From positions 558,001-622,000 of the forward strand of contig NZ_FNSQ01000005.1 in NCBI RefSeq assembly GCF_900105205.1: DNA of 64,000 nucleotides, written 5' to 3'. The position numbers and the translations under genes were made by a program. This document shows positions 1 to 11,800 of this stretch, piece after piece (position 1 is the stretch's first letter; every line of letters begins with the position of its first letter). The notes under the pieces were generated by a model. It was not told the origin of the DNA. It made no database searches and saw nothing but the letters and a program-made list of their open reading frames with translations. Origin of the DNA: Microbacterium hydrocarbonoxydans (lineage in GTDB: Bacteria > Actinomycetota > Actinomycetes > Actinomycetales > Microbacteriaceae).

Positions 1-769
1 CGCCGGCGGCGACAGCGGGCCGGGGCGCATGGCGGAACCGGAGGAGATCTTCGACAGGGTCGTCGCACTGCTCGGTCCGCGTGACTTCGAGGGGCTGCGC
101 GTCGTGGTCTCCGCCGGAGGCACGCGCGAGCCGATCGACCCGGTGCGCTTCCTCGGCAACCGCTCCAGCGGACGCCAGGGGGCAGCGCTCGCCGCGGATG
201 CCGCCGCACGGGGAGCCGAAGTGACCCTGGTCGCGGCGAACATCTCCGCCGACGTGCTGGCCGAGGCCCGGCATCCGTCCGTCCGGGTGGTGGCCGTGGG
301 CACGGCCGCGGAACTCGCCACCGCGATGAAGGGAGCCGCCGCAGCTGCCGACGTCGTGGTCATGGCGGCGGCCGTCGCCGACTACCGTCCCGCCTCGGTC
401 GCCGCACATAAGCTCACGAAGGAGCAGGGCGTACTCACCCACCTCGACCTCGTCGAGAACGAGGATGTCGTCGCCGCTCTCGCCTCGGCGCGTGCGCAGG
501 GCGGGGCGCCGAGCGGGCAGACCATCGTCGCGTTCGCAGCCGAGACCTCCGAGGATGCCGAGGAGCGCCGCGACCGGGCCCGCCGCAAACGCGAGCGCAA
601 GGGCGTCGACCTGCTCGCGGTCAATCTCGCCAACGCGGAGCGGGGGTTCGAGCGACTGGACAATGCGGTCGAGATCGTGGGCGAGGGGGGTGCCGTCGTG
701 CGGGCAGCGGAGGGAACCAAACACCAGGTCGCGGCAGCGATTCTGGACGTTGTGCTCGGCGTGCGCTAA
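1..769 (+). CDS. coaBC: CoaBC, 3' portion (phosphopantothenoylcysteine synthetase domain)
   Basis: The gene enters from the left edge, so its start and the CoaC flavoprotein decarboxylase half lie outside the window; the visible frame opens at base 2 with GDSGPGRMAEP, the usual hinge between the CoaC and CoaB halves. The rest is a CoaB domain, which joins cysteine to 4'-phosphopantothenate (CTP-dependent in bacteria) in coenzyme A synthesis. Typical CoaB signatures are present: VVSAGGTREPIDPVRFLGN near the start (nucleotide and substrate loop), the NRSSGRQG turn, AAAVADYRP, and a lysine-containing HKLTKE segment. The stop is at 767-769, one base before the clpB operator, so the two genes are probably separate transcription units. 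The assignment is strong. Confidence 0.93.
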   Translation, partial: AGGDSGPGRMAEPEEIFDRVVALLGPRDFEGLRVVVSAGGTREPIDPVRFLGNRSSGRQGAALAADAAARGAEVTLVAANISADVLAEARHPSVRVVAVGTAAELATAMKGAAAAADVVVMAAAVADYRPASVAAHKLTKEQGVLTHLDLVENEDVVAALASARAQGGAPSGQTIVAFAAETSEDAEERRDRARRKRERKGVDLLAVNLANAERGFERLDNAVEIVGEGGAVVRAAEGTKHQVAAAILDVVLGVR

Positions 770-770
770 A

Positions 771-791
771 CTTGAGTCAAGTCCACTCAAC
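771..791 (+). promoter_or_regulatory. HAIR operator (HspR-associated inverted repeat) upstream of clpB
   Basis: CTTGAGT (771-777), a 7-nt spacer, then ACTCAAC (785-791). This matches the actinobacterial HAIR consensus CTTGAGT-N7-ACTCAAG at 13 of 14 arm positions. HAIR is bound by the heat-shock repressor HspR, which in Streptomyces and mycobacteria controls dnaK and clpB. It starts one base after the coaBC stop and 68 bp before the clpB start. No hspR gene lies in the window. Confidence 0.87.
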
Positions 792-858
792 TTTTCGGAC
801 GCTCATGCTGCGAACGCTGAGCCATCCGTGACCAGAAGGAGTCTCCCAGGAGGAACGC

Positions 859-3069
<2,211 letters not shown>

Positions 3070-3084
3070 CGGACCCGGGTATGA

Positions 3085-3120
3085 CGAGAGGGGCGGATGG
3101 TGTCGCATCCGCCCCTCTCG
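3085..3120. terminator. Bidirectional terminator between clpB and the nitroreductase gene
   Basis: A perfect 15-bp inverted repeat (3085-3099 and 3106-3120) around a 6-nt loop, lying between the stop codons of two convergent genes (3069 and 3143). No long T run follows, as is common in high-GC actinobacteria. Confidence 0.8.
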
Positions 3121-3142
3121 TGTGTCGCCCGCGGGCGATGCG

Positions 3143-3730
3143 TCAGGCGCTGAGGACGACCGTCTCGGCGATCGGGCGGCGGACGCGCGGGGCGACCTCG
3201 CGCTCCTGCAGGACCTCCGGAAGCGTCTCGACATCGCCGAACTCGCCGACCGCGATGACGGTGGCAGGCACGAAGCGCTCGTCGAGATCGGCGAACTCGC
3301 GGACGACCTCGGGGTCGAAGCCGCTCATCTGGTGCACGACGAGTCCGTCGTGGTGCGCCTGCACGGAGAAGTGCGCGACCGCCTGGCCGAGGTCGTAGAA
3401 GGCGTGGGTGATCGGGGTGCCGTCTGCGGCTGCCGTCTCGGCGATCGCGACGACGAGCACGGCCGCGTTGCCGGCCCAGGCCTGGTTGAAGCCCATCAGT
3501 GAGTCGACGACCTGTGCGTGCAGAGCGGTGCCGCGGCGGGCGACGATGAAGCGCCACGGCTGCGAGTTGTTGGCCGAGGGGCTCCAGCGGGCGGCTTCGA
3601 GAGCGGTGGCGAGCTTGGCCTCGTCGATCGCGTTCTGCGCGTCGTAGGCGCGGGGGCTCCAGCGCCCGGCGAGGACGTCGAGGACGGGGTGCTCGGTGGG
3701 GGCGGTGCGATCGATCACGGGAGTGCTCAC
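3143..3730 (-). CDS. Nitroreductase family oxidoreductase
   Basis: A 195-residue FMN-dependent nitroreductase-fold protein that probably uses NAD(P)H to reduce nitro, quinone or aldehyde-like substrates; the true substrate cannot be read from sequence. Family signatures are RWSPRAYD near the N-terminus, the SANNSQPWRFIV flavin-binding segment, and FYDLGQAVAHFSVQAH in the second half. The GTG at 3728-3730 (MSTPVIDRT) is preferred because AAAGG lies about 8 nt upstream. The frame stays open further upstream, but the extra residues do not resemble the family. It sits between clpB (convergent) and a TetR regulator in the same direction, with about 134 bp before the TetR stop, so it may have its own promoter. 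Confidence 0.85.
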   Translation of the reverse strand: MSTPVIDRTAPTEHPVLDVLAGRWSPRAYDAQNAIDEAKLATALEAARWSPSANNSQPWRFIVARRGTALHAQVVDSLMGFNQAWAGNAAVLVVAIAETAAADGTPITHAFYDLGQAVAHFSVQAHHDGLVVHQMSGFDPEVVREFADLDERFVPATVIAVGEFGDVETLPEVLQEREVAPRVRRPIAETVVLSA

Positions 3731-3802
3731 GGGTATGCCTTTCGACAGGAGTTTTCGACTGGGGTGGATCGGACTCCGTCGTCCGCGTACGAGGATCTCA
3801 AC

Positions 3803-3820
3803 GAATGCATGTGAATGCAT
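3803..3820. repeat. Direct repeat of GAATGCAT upstream of the nitroreductase gene
   Basis: Two GAATGCAT octamers at 3803-3810 and 3813-3820, ten bases apart (one helical turn), followed by ATTC. They are AT-rich against a GC-rich background and lie 73-90 bp upstream of the nitroreductase start. They could bind a regulator of that gene; no family is assigned. Confidence 0.4.
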
Positions 3821-3864
3821 ATTCCCGGCGATGACGGGTGTCGCCGCCTGCTCGTCGAAAGCGG

Positions 3865-4467
3865 TCAGGAACGGGTCGGGCAACCCAGCTGCTCGGCGAC
3901 CGCGCGCATCGCGGCGGCGGCCTTCGGCACCGTCATAAGGGCGTTGCCGCCGACGATGTGGAGGCCGTACGCGTCTTCCAGGGCGACGAACGTCATGGCG
4001 AGCTGCTCGTCGTCGAGGCCAGGGTTGAAGACCCCTGCCTCGCGTCCGGCGGCGATCACGCCCCGGTACGTCTCGAGCTGGCGCACGTAGAGCTTCTGCA
4101 CGAGCTCGTCATGCAGGGCGGAGTTGCCCGCGAGGACGTCGAACTCGTACAGCAGGCTCATCAGGGCGTCGTCCGGGCCGTCGGGGAGGCCGGCATCGAT
4201 CGCGGCGCCGAGCCGGGCCCGAGGGTCGTCGATGCGGGCGAGCACGGCGTCGCGCTCGTCGCAGAAGCGCTGGATGCCCGCCGCGTGCGCCTCAACGAGC
4301 AGGGCGTCGAGGTCCTCGTAGTAATACAGGATCGCCCCGCGGGTGAGGCCGGCGGTCGCGGCCACGTCGGTGAGCGAGAGCGAGCGGAGTCCGTGCTCCT
4401 TGCCCGCCGCATAGGTGGCGTCGATGAGGGCTGCGCGCCGCTCCTCCTGTCGCCTGGGTCGTGCCAT
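3865..4467 (-). CDS. TetR/AcrR family transcriptional regulator
   Basis: A 200-residue one-component repressor. The N-terminal helix-turn-helix is clear (ALIDATYAAGKEHGLRSLSL, then DVAATAGLTRGAILYYY, about residues 13-51), followed by a helical ligand-binding region typical of BetI-like TetR proteins. It is divergent from the permease/amidohydrolase pair, and the gap between them contains a palindrome (4510-4527), so control of the permease pair is the natural guess. The ATG at 4465-4467 has a -10 box (TAGTGT) 6 nt upstream on the minus strand and no ribosome site, so the message is probably leaderless. The ligand is unknown. Confidence 0.88.
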   Translation of the reverse strand: MARPRRQEERRAALIDATYAAGKEHGLRSLSLTDVAATAGLTRGAILYYYEDLDALLVEAHAAGIQRFCDERDAVLARIDDPRARLGAAIDAGLPDGPDDALMSLLYEFDVLAGNSALHDELVQKLYVRQLETYRGVIAAGREAGVFNPGLDDEQLAMTFVALEDAYGLHIVGGNALMTVPKAAAAMRAVAEQLGCPTRS

Positions 4468-4509
4468 TCCTTGACACTACCGGAGCGCCGTGTCACACTC
4501 GGGGAGTTC

Positions 4510-4527
4510 TTTGACGTTGGAGTCAAA
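4510..4527. promoter_or_regulatory. Palindromic operator TTTGAC-N6-GTCAAA
   Basis: A perfect 6-bp inverted repeat with a 6-nt spacer, between a tetR gene and the divergent permease gene. Size and symmetry suit a TetR dimer. It is the obvious candidate site for the regulator at 3865-4467. Confidence 0.68.
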
Positions 4528-4570
4528 AAACTACCCGCACGACTCGGACCGCGACGAAGAGAGCCCGATC

Positions 4571-6003
4571 ATGTCCCACCCGAACCCCGCAGCGGGGCTG
4601 CCCCCGCTGGACACCGCAGCGTCGACGACCCACGGCGGTCAGCTCTCGCGATCGGAGTCGGCGGCAACGTGCTCATCACGCTCTCCGGCATCTCGCCGGC
4701 CTCGAGCGTCTTCATCCTGGGCGGCGCCGCATTCGCCGGCTACGGCACCGGCGTCTTCTGGGGGTTCATCCTCGCCGGAGTGATCAGCCTGCTGGTCGCG
4801 CTCTGCTACGCGGAGCTCGGGTCGCGGCATCCGCTCGCCGGCGGTGACTACACCCTCGTCAGCCGCGTCCTCGGACCCGCCGCCGGGTCGGCCGTCTTCT
4901 TCATCAGCCTCATCTCGCTGCCCCTGATCGTGGCCATCTTCGCCCTCGGCGTCGCGGACTACCTCGGCGTCGCGATCGCGGGCCTCGACCCGCTGTGGAC
5001 GGCGGTCGTCGTGATCGTGCTCGCCACGGTCACCGCGTGCTTCAACATCCGCACCAACGCCTGGGTGACCGGGGCGTTCCTGTTCATCGAGATGGCCGCG
5101 CTCGCCTACCTCACCGTCCTCGGGGCCATCCACATCGAACGCCCGCTCAGCGACCTGCTGAACCCGCAGGCGCTGAACGACGCCGGCGGCCTCGCGCCGC
5201 TCGGCATCGCGGGGCTCGTGCTGGCCGTGACGCAGGGCATCTTCTCGTACAACGGCTACGGCGGAGCGATCTACTTCGCCGAGGAGACGAAGGACGCCCG
5301 TCGCACCATCGCGAAGGCGCTGCTGTGGAGCGCGGTCATCACGGTGCTGGCCGAGATCATCCCGCTCACCGCGATCATGCTCGGTGCCGACACGCTGGAG
5401 GAGCTGTTCGGAGCGGACCTCCCGGTTGAGTCGTTCCTCTCCGCGCGTTCCGGCGATGCGGTGTCGACGGTCATCCTGATCGCGATCGCCCTCGCGATCG
5501 TCAACGCCATCATCGCCATCGTCCTGCAGGCAGGTCGCCTGCTGTTCGCGGCCGCTCGCGACGGAGCGATGCCGCCCGCCGTCGCCGGGAGGCTCGCCCG
5601 CGTCTCGCCGCGCACCCGGATGCCGGTCGCCTCGACGATCACGATGGGGGTCATCGCCCTGATCGGCTGCTTCGTCCCGTTCGACGTGCTGCTGAACGCG
5701 ACAGGCTCGACCCTCGCCTTCTCCTACGGGTTCATCGCGCTCGCCGCCTTCGTCGTCCGCCGCCAGCCCGACGTCGCCGGCGGCAGCTACCGGATGCCGT
5801 GGTGGCCGCTTCCGCCCGTGATCGCGATGGTCGCGATCGCGACCATCTTCGTGATCGGCATCCTCGACCCTGCCCAGTGGCTGAGCCTCGGCATCTCCGC
5901 GGGGATCATCGCCGCAGGGTTCCTCTACTACGCGCTGTACCTGCGGGCGAACCCCGGCGCGATCCATCTGCTCGAGGCCGACGACGATGAGCGCACCGCA
6001 TGA
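4571..6003 (+). pseudogene. APC-family amino-acid/amine permease with an early frameshift
   Basis: From about 4655 to the stop at 6003 the frame encodes an almost complete APC-superfamily permease: the first helix contains GVGGNVLITLSGISPASSV, followed by about 11 further hydrophobic segments, NGYGGAIYFAEET in the middle and GRLLFAAARDGAMP towards the C-terminus. The only plausible start, ATG 4571 (MSHPNPAAGLPPLDT), is in another frame that runs through HGGQLSR to about 4655. No ATG, GTG or TTG opens the permease frame between its last upstream stop and the first helix. Adding one base after CTCTCGCG would join the two parts into a normal 477-residue protein, so one base appears to be missing. 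This is either a recent inactivating mutation or a sequencing error. The stop overlaps the amidohydrolase start (ATGA). Confidence 0.78.
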
Positions 6004-7715
6004 GCGTCGACACCCTGATCACCGGCGCCCGCGTTCGGACCTTCGATCCCGCGCAGCCCTGGGCGGAGACCGTCGGCATCGACGGGGACCGGATCGCCTA
6101 TGTCGGACCGGCATCCGAGGCTCCGGTGGCCCGGCGCACGGTTCACGCGGAGGGGCGCCTGCTGACCCCGGGCATCATCGACAGTCACAACCATCTGCTG
6201 CTCGGCTTCGATGAGGACGCGGTGTCGCTGGAGGGGGCGCACACGCTGGACGAGGTGCGTCGCCGCATCGCCGAGTTCGCCGCCCGCCGCGCCGATCTGC
6301 CCTGGATCTGCGCGGAGAACGCCGTCTACTCGATCGTCGAGGGACGCCGCCCGAACGCCGCCGACCTCGCCGGGGTCACCGACCGCCCGGTGTTCGTCAC
6401 GACCTATGATCAGCACTCGGTGTGGCTGAACGCGCAGGCGCTGCAGGTGCTGGGCATCGCGGACGGGCACGACATCGCCTGGGGACGCCCGGAGCGGGAT
6501 GCGGCGACAGGCGCGGCGACGGGATGGGTGACCGACTTCTACACGAGTGCCATGACGATCGCCGGCCTCGCGGAGCTGCAGCGCGACATCCCGATGTACT
6601 CGCCGGAGCGTCGCTACCGCAAGCTCCTCTCGAGCATCCGGATGGCCACCGCGAGCGGCATCACGACCGCCGTCGAGCCGCAGGTGCCGCTGGCGGAGAT
6701 CGGGCTGTTCCAGCGCGCGCTTGCCGCGGGCGAGCTGACCTCTCGAGTGATCACCGCCCTGTTCCACCCGGTCGGCGCCGACGGAGCGTTCCGGCAGCGG
6801 CTCGTCGAGGCCGTGCGCGAGGCGGCGTCGGATGCCGACGCCGAGGGGATGCTCCGGCTCGGACCGCTCAAGCTCTACGCCGACGACGTGATCGAACCGC
6901 ACACCGCACTCATGCTCGAGGACTACGCGAATCGCCCTGGAGTGCGCGGGCGGCCGAGCTATCCCGGTCGAGAGCTCGTCGAGGTGATCTCCGAGCTCGA
7001 CAGGCTCGGCTTCCAGACGCACACGCACGCGACGGGGGATGCCGGTATCCGCCTCGCCCTCGATGCGATCGAGCAGGCCGGTCGTCGCAACGGCACCGTC
7101 GATCGCCGACACGGTGTCGTGCACGTCGAGTGCCTGCATCCCGACGATCTGCCGCGATTCCGGCAGCTCGGTGTCACGGCGGCGATGCAGCCGAGGCACT
7201 GCTCGCCCGACCTCGTGGCCGGCACCTGGATGGAGAACATCGGCGAGGACCGCTGGTCGCGGGCGTGGCGGTTCCGGAGTCTGCTCGACAGTGGTGCGAC
7301 CGTGGCCTTCTCCAGCGACTGGCAGGTCGGCGAGATGGACCCCCTGGTCGGGCTCTACTCCGCCGCGACCCGCGCGGGACTCGACGGAGCGGAGGCCTGG
7401 ACGACCGGAGAATCAGTGGGCCTGGACCGATCGCTCGAGGCCTACACGGTCCACGGCGCCCGAGCCTGGCACGCCGAGGGCGACCGCGGCCGCCTGCGCG
7501 CAGGGATGCTCGCCGATCTGGTCGTGTGGTCGGATGATCTCTACCGTCACGCCGAGGATCCGGCCGGTCTCCTCGACCAGCACGCCGAACTCACGGTGGT
7601 CGGCGGGCGCTTCGCCCACTCTGCGGGAGCGCTCGCCGCGGCCACCGGTGCTCGTGCCGAAGACCCCGTCGCGGCCGGCATCGGCGTGGGGGACCAGCAC
7701 GTGCACACGCACTGA
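6000..7715 (+). CDS. YtcJ-like metal-dependent amidohydrolase
   Basis: A 571-residue amidohydrolase-superfamily enzyme of the YtcJ/exoenzyme-regulatory type, probably hydrolysing an amide or cyclic amide with a bound divalent metal. Visible features are the N-terminal beta-sandwich strand (TLITGARVRTFD), the first metal motif DSHNHLLLG at about residues 60-68, THTHATGDAGI near 341-351 and the terminal metal aspartate region AFSSDWQVGEMDPL near 436-449. The ATG overlaps the permease stop by 4 nt, so translation was probably coupled; the permease frameshift may therefore also lower its expression. Together the pair looks like uptake and hydrolysis of one nitrogen compound, under the divergent TetR regulator. 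The substrate is unknown. Confidence 0.85.
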   Translation: MSVDTLITGARVRTFDPAQPWAETVGIDGDRIAYVGPASEAPVARRTVHAEGRLLTPGIIDSHNHLLLGFDEDAVSLEGAHTLDEVRRRIAEFAARRADLPWICAENAVYSIVEGRRPNAADLAGVTDRPVFVTTYDQHSVWLNAQALQVLGIADGHDIAWGRPERDAATGAATGWVTDFYTSAMTIAGLAELQRDIPMYSPERRYRKLLSSIRMATASGITTAVEPQVPLAEIGLFQRALAAGELTSRVITALFHPVGADGAFRQRLVEAVREAASDADAEGMLRLGPLKLYADDVIEPHTALMLEDYANRPGVRGRPSYPGRELVEVISELDRLGFQTHTHATGDAGIRLALDAIEQAGRRNGTVDRRHGVVHVECLHPDDLPRFRQLGVTAAMQPRHCSPDLVAGTWMENIGEDRWSRAWRFRSLLDSGATVAFSSDWQVGEMDPLVGLYSAATRAGLDGAEAWTTGESVGLDRSLEAYTVHGARAWHAEGDRGRLRAGMLADLVVWSDDLYRHAEDPAGLLDQHAELTVVGGRFAHSAGALAAATGARAEDPVAAGIGVGDQHVHTH

Positions 7716-7773
7716 TCTCTGCTGTCGGACGAGCAGGAGCCGTCGTGCGACACCTGGCCGTCGTCCGGAAAGC

Positions 7774-8688
7774 TCAGGCGTCGTCCGGCAGGATCACGGC
7801 AGCAGCCTCCGCGAGCGCCTGGCGGACGGCTCTGATCGCGGGGGATGCCGCAGACACCCGACGGGCCGAGGAGAAGACCTCGCGTCGTGGTGCGCCAGGC
7901 AGCGGAGTCACGGCGACCGTCGGGTCATCGCCCGCCCAGACGAGCTCGGGCAGGAGGCCCACTGCGAGTCCGGCCCTGATCAGCCGGATGTGCGTGGTGA
8001 GGTCGGCGACCTCGAAGTGCACGTCCGGCTCGAAGCCGGCGGTGCGGCACAGCTGCTCGGCCCACGCGCGGGACGCCGTCCCTGCGGGCTCCAGCACCCA
8101 GGGCTCGTCCCTCGTGGCCCAGAGCGCCGCTGCGGCATCCGAGGCGGGTGTGCTTCCGGGGCGCCGGGCGAGCGTGATGGCGTCATGCGTGAGGACCACG
8201 CGATCGAGGTCGGCGTTGATCGGGCGGGTGCGTCCGGGGTACTGCTCGGCCAGCATGAGGTCGAAGTCGCGGCTCGCTACGCCGTCGAGGCTCGTCTCCG
8301 GATCGCACTCCGCGACGTCGACTCGGAGTGACGGATGCTGCTGCTGGAGAGCGAGCAGCGCCGGGGGCAGCAGCGCATGCGCAGCCGTCTGGAACACGGC
8401 GATGTGCACGGTGCCGGTGACCTCGGTGAGCGATTCCGCGACGGCCACCTCGGCGTGCTCGAGCTGGTCGAGGATGCCGATCGCCTGCTCGACCAGGACC
8501 GCGCCCTGCGGGGTGAGCTGGACGCCGCGGCCGACGCGCCGGAGCAGCGGCACGCCGACATCGCGCTCCAGTGCGCTCAGCTGCTGGGACACCGACGCCT
8601 TGCTGTAGGACAGCGCGTCAGCGACAGCCGACAGGGTGCCGCGGCGCGACAGTTCGACGAGCATCCGCAGTCGGTTGATGTCGAGCAT
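7774..8688 (-). CDS. LysR-type transcriptional regulator, probable regulator of putA
   Basis: A 304-residue LysR protein: an N-terminal winged helix (MLDINRLRMLVELSRRGTL, then YSKASVSQQLSALERDVGVP, residues about 1-60) followed by a periplasmic-binding-like effector domain. It is divergent from the fused putA gene with only 146 bp between the starts, and that gap contains a 21-bp palindrome of the T-N11-A type. This is the classic layout in which a LysR protein senses a pathway metabolite (here perhaps proline or P5C) and activates the divergent gene. AGGGAG about 10 nt upstream supports the ATG at 8686-8688. The link to putA is inferred from position. Confidence 0.9.
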   Translation of the reverse strand: MLDINRLRMLVELSRRGTLSAVADALSYSKASVSQQLSALERDVGVPLLRRVGRGVQLTPQGAVLVEQAIGILDQLEHAEVAVAESLTEVTGTVHIAVFQTAAHALLPPALLALQQQHPSLRVDVAECDPETSLDGVASRDFDLMLAEQYPGRTRPINADLDRVVLTHDAITLARRPGSTPASDAAAALWATRDEPWVLEPAGTASRAWAEQLCRTAGFEPDVHFEVADLTTHIRLIRAGLAVGLLPELVWAGDDPTVAVTPLPGAPRREVFSSARRVSAASPAIRAVRQALAEAAAVILPDDA

Positions 8689-8712
8689 CGCAGTCGTTCT
8701 CCCTGGGCGGGT

Positions 8713-8733
8713 CTGTTCAGTACGACTGAACAG
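8713..8733. promoter_or_regulatory. 21-bp palindrome between lysR and putA, candidate LysR box
   Basis: CTGTTCAGT, spacer ACG, ACTGAACAG: 9-bp arms with perfect symmetry, containing a T-N11-A core. It lies about 40-60 bp upstream of a likely putA transcription start (candidate -10 TAGCCT at 8760-8765), a normal position for LysR activation. Confidence 0.72.
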
Positions 8734-8781
8734 AAAGCATCCAAATCGGTTGATAGACGTAGCCTACTCGCGGACCTGAGA

Positions 8782-8838
8782 ATGATCGAAGCCGCACACG
8801 AACCCGGGTGTGCGATCTCCTGGAAGGTCCCCCGATGA
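8782..8838 (+). CDS. 18-codon upstream mini-ORF overlapping the putA start
   Basis: ATG at 8782 opens an 18-residue frame (MIEAAHEPGCAISWKVPR) whose TGA at 8836-8838 overlaps the putA ATG as ATGA. It contains the putA ribosome site GGAAGG (8822-8827). It has no clear ribosome site of its own; a candidate -10 at 8760-8765 would give a leader of about 10 nt. It holds two proline codons. Whether it is translated is unknown. The ATGA overlap, the standard arrangement for translational coupling, is the only direct support. Confidence 0.35.
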   Translation: MIEAAHEPGCAISWKVPR

Positions 8839-11800
8839 CTGTCGCCGCCGACACCACCACTCCGGCCACCACCCCGGCCGCCGCACCCACCACCGCCGAG
8901 GTCGCCGCCCTGGTGCAGCGCTGGCTCGCGGAGAGCGAGACCCACCCCGTCGAGCCCGCCGCCCAGCGCCTCGCCGAGGTTCTGAAGGACCCGAACGGAC
9001 TCGCCTTCACGGTCGGCTTCGTCGACGGCGTGATGCGCCCGGAAGACCTCCGTGTCGCCGGTCGCGCGCTCGCCGACCTCTCGGAGATCACGCCGTCGCT
9101 GCTCCCCGGCTACCTCCGTGCGGCCATCAGGACGGGTGGATTCTGGGCGCCCAAGCTCCCGGGTGTCGTCGTGCCGATCTCCCGCCGCGTGCTGCGCGCG
9201 ATGGTCGGGCACCTCGTGCTCGACGCGACCCCGTCGAAGCTCGGTCCGGCGATCGCGAAGCTGCGCAAGACCGGCAACCGCCTGAACCTCAACCTCCTCG
9301 GCGAGGCCGTGCTGGGAGAGCGCGAAGCCGGTCGTCGCCTGCAGGGCACGTACGACTTCCTCGCCCGCAAGGATGTCGACTACGTCTCGATCAAGGTGTC
9401 CAGCGTCGTCAGCCAGCTGTCGATGTGGTCCTTCGACGAAGCCGTCGCCGATGTGGTGACCAAGCTCACCCCCCTGTACGAGCTCGCCGCGACCTCGGAG
9501 GCCGCCGGCCGGACCAAGTTCATCAACCTCGACATGGAGGAGTTCCGCGACCTCGACCTCACGATCGCGGCCTTCACCAGCATCCTCGACCAGCCGGGCT
9601 TCGAGAACCTCGAGGCGGGCATCGTGCTGCAGGCGTACCTGCCGGACGCGCTCGGTGCGATGCAGCAGCTGCAGGAGTGGGCGACCGCCCGCCGTGCGAA
9701 GGGCGGCGCGCCGATCAAGGTGCGTGTCGTCAAGGGCGCGAACCTGGCGATGGAGGAGGTCGACTCGAAGGTGCACGGCTGGCCGCTGGCCACCTACGGC
9801 ACCAAGCAGGACTCCGACACCAACTACAAGCGCGTGCTGGACTGGTCGATGACTCCGGAGCGCCTGGATGCCGTGCGCATCGGCGTCGCCGGGCACAACC
9901 TGTTCGACATCGCCTACACCTGGCTGCTCGCGCAGGCACGCGGGGTCACGGATGCCGTCGAGTACGAGATGCTGCTCGGCATGGCGACGGGGCAGGCCGA
10001 GGCCGTCCGCAAGGACGTCGGCCAGCTGCTGCTCTACACACCCGTCGTGAACCCCGCCGAGTTCGACGTGGCCATCGCGTACCTGGTGCGCCGACTGGAG
10101 GAGAACGCCAGCCCCGAGAACTTCATGTCGGCCGTGTTCGAGCTCGCCTCCGATCCCGCTCTGCTGACGCGGGAGCGCGAGCGCTTCGAGCGCTCGCTGG
10201 CAGGGCTCGAGGCCGACCGCTCGGTGCCCTCCTCGAATCGCGTGCAGGACCGTGCGGCCGAGGCTGCGGCCGGCGCAGGCGATGACCCCACCACCGGCTT
10301 CGAGAACCAGCCGGACAGCGACCCGGCGATTGCGGTCAACCGCGCCTGGGGCCGCGAGATCCTGCAGCGGTCGGTCGACTCGACTCTCGGCGTCGACGCG
10401 ATCGCCGCGGCGCGGGTCGAGAGCGACGAGCAGCTCGACGACATCTTCGCCGCCGCCTCCGCCGCCGCGACGGCCTGGGCCGCGCGCCCCGCCGCTGAGC
10501 GCGCCGCCGTGCTGCACCGGGCCGGCGACGAGCTCGCCGCCCGACGCGGCCAGCTGATCGAGATCATGGCGCACGAGGCGGGCAAGACCATCGCCGAGGC
10601 CGACCCCGAGGTCTCAGAGGCGATCGACTTCGCGCACTACTACGCCGAGCGCGCCCTCGACCTCGAGAACGTCTCGGGTGCGGAGTTCGTCCCGTCGAAG
10701 GTGACCGTCGTCACGCCGCCTTGGAACTTCCCGGTCGCCATCCCCGCCGGCGGAGTGCTCGCAGGTCTCGCCTCCGGATCCGGTGTGATCATCAAGCCGG
10801 CGAAGCTGACGCAGCGCTGTGGCGCGGTCATGGTCGAGGCGCTGTGGGCCGCCGGAGTGCCGCGCGACCTGCTCGCCCTCGTCGACCTCGCGAACCGCGA
10901 CCTCGGCACGCGTCTCGTCGCGAGCCCCGAGGTCGACCGGGTCATCCTCACCGGCGCCTACGAGACGGCGCAGCTGTTCCGCTCATTCCGATCCGACCTG
11001 CCGCTGCTCGCCGAGACCAGCGGCAAGAACGCGATCATCGTCACGCCGTCGGCCGACCTCGACCTGGCGGCAGCGGACGTCGCCCGCAGCGCGTTCGGCC
11101 ACGCGGGGCAGAAGTGCTCGGCGGCATCCCTCGCGATCCTCGTGGGCTCGGTCGCCGACTCGCAGCGCTTCGAGCGTCAGCTCGTCGACGCGGTCACCTC
11201 GATGCGCGTGGGTCTGCCCGAGGACCCGGCGACGCAGATGGGCCCGATCATCGAGCCGGCGAACGGCAAGCTGCTGACCGCGCTGACGACCCTCGAGCGG
11301 GGCGAGCGCTGGCTCGTCGAGCCGAAGAAGCTCGACGACGAGGGCCGGCAGTGGACGCCCGGCGTCAAGATCGGCGTGGCCCCCGGCTCCACCACCCACC
11401 TGACCGAGTTCTTCGGACCCGTGCTCGGCATCATGCGCGCGAAGGACCTCGACGAGGCCATCCGCTTGCAGAACGCCGTGGACTACGGCCTCACCGCCGG
11501 CATCCATTCGCTCGACTCCGACGAGGTCGCCACCTGGCTCGACCGCGTCGAAGCCGGCAACCTCTACGTCAACCGCGGCATCACGGGTGCCATCGTGCAG
11601 CGTCAGCCCTTCGGCGGCTGGAAGCGCTCGGCCGTCGGCGCCGGTGCGAAGGCCGGTGGACCCAACTACCTGTTCGGACTCGGCGAGTGGGCTCCGGCCG
11701 AGCTCCCCGCCGCCGCCCCCGGTGCGGCGGTCGATTCCGCGGTGGACGCGGTGCTCACGGCAGCCGGATCCGACCTCGGCGCCGTCGAGATCGAATGGCT

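Noticed and set aside
3838..4570. In-frame upstream extension of the permease frame
   Set aside because: It runs through the tetR gene in antisense and through a non-family sequence; the protein N-terminus belongs in the other frame from ATG 4571.
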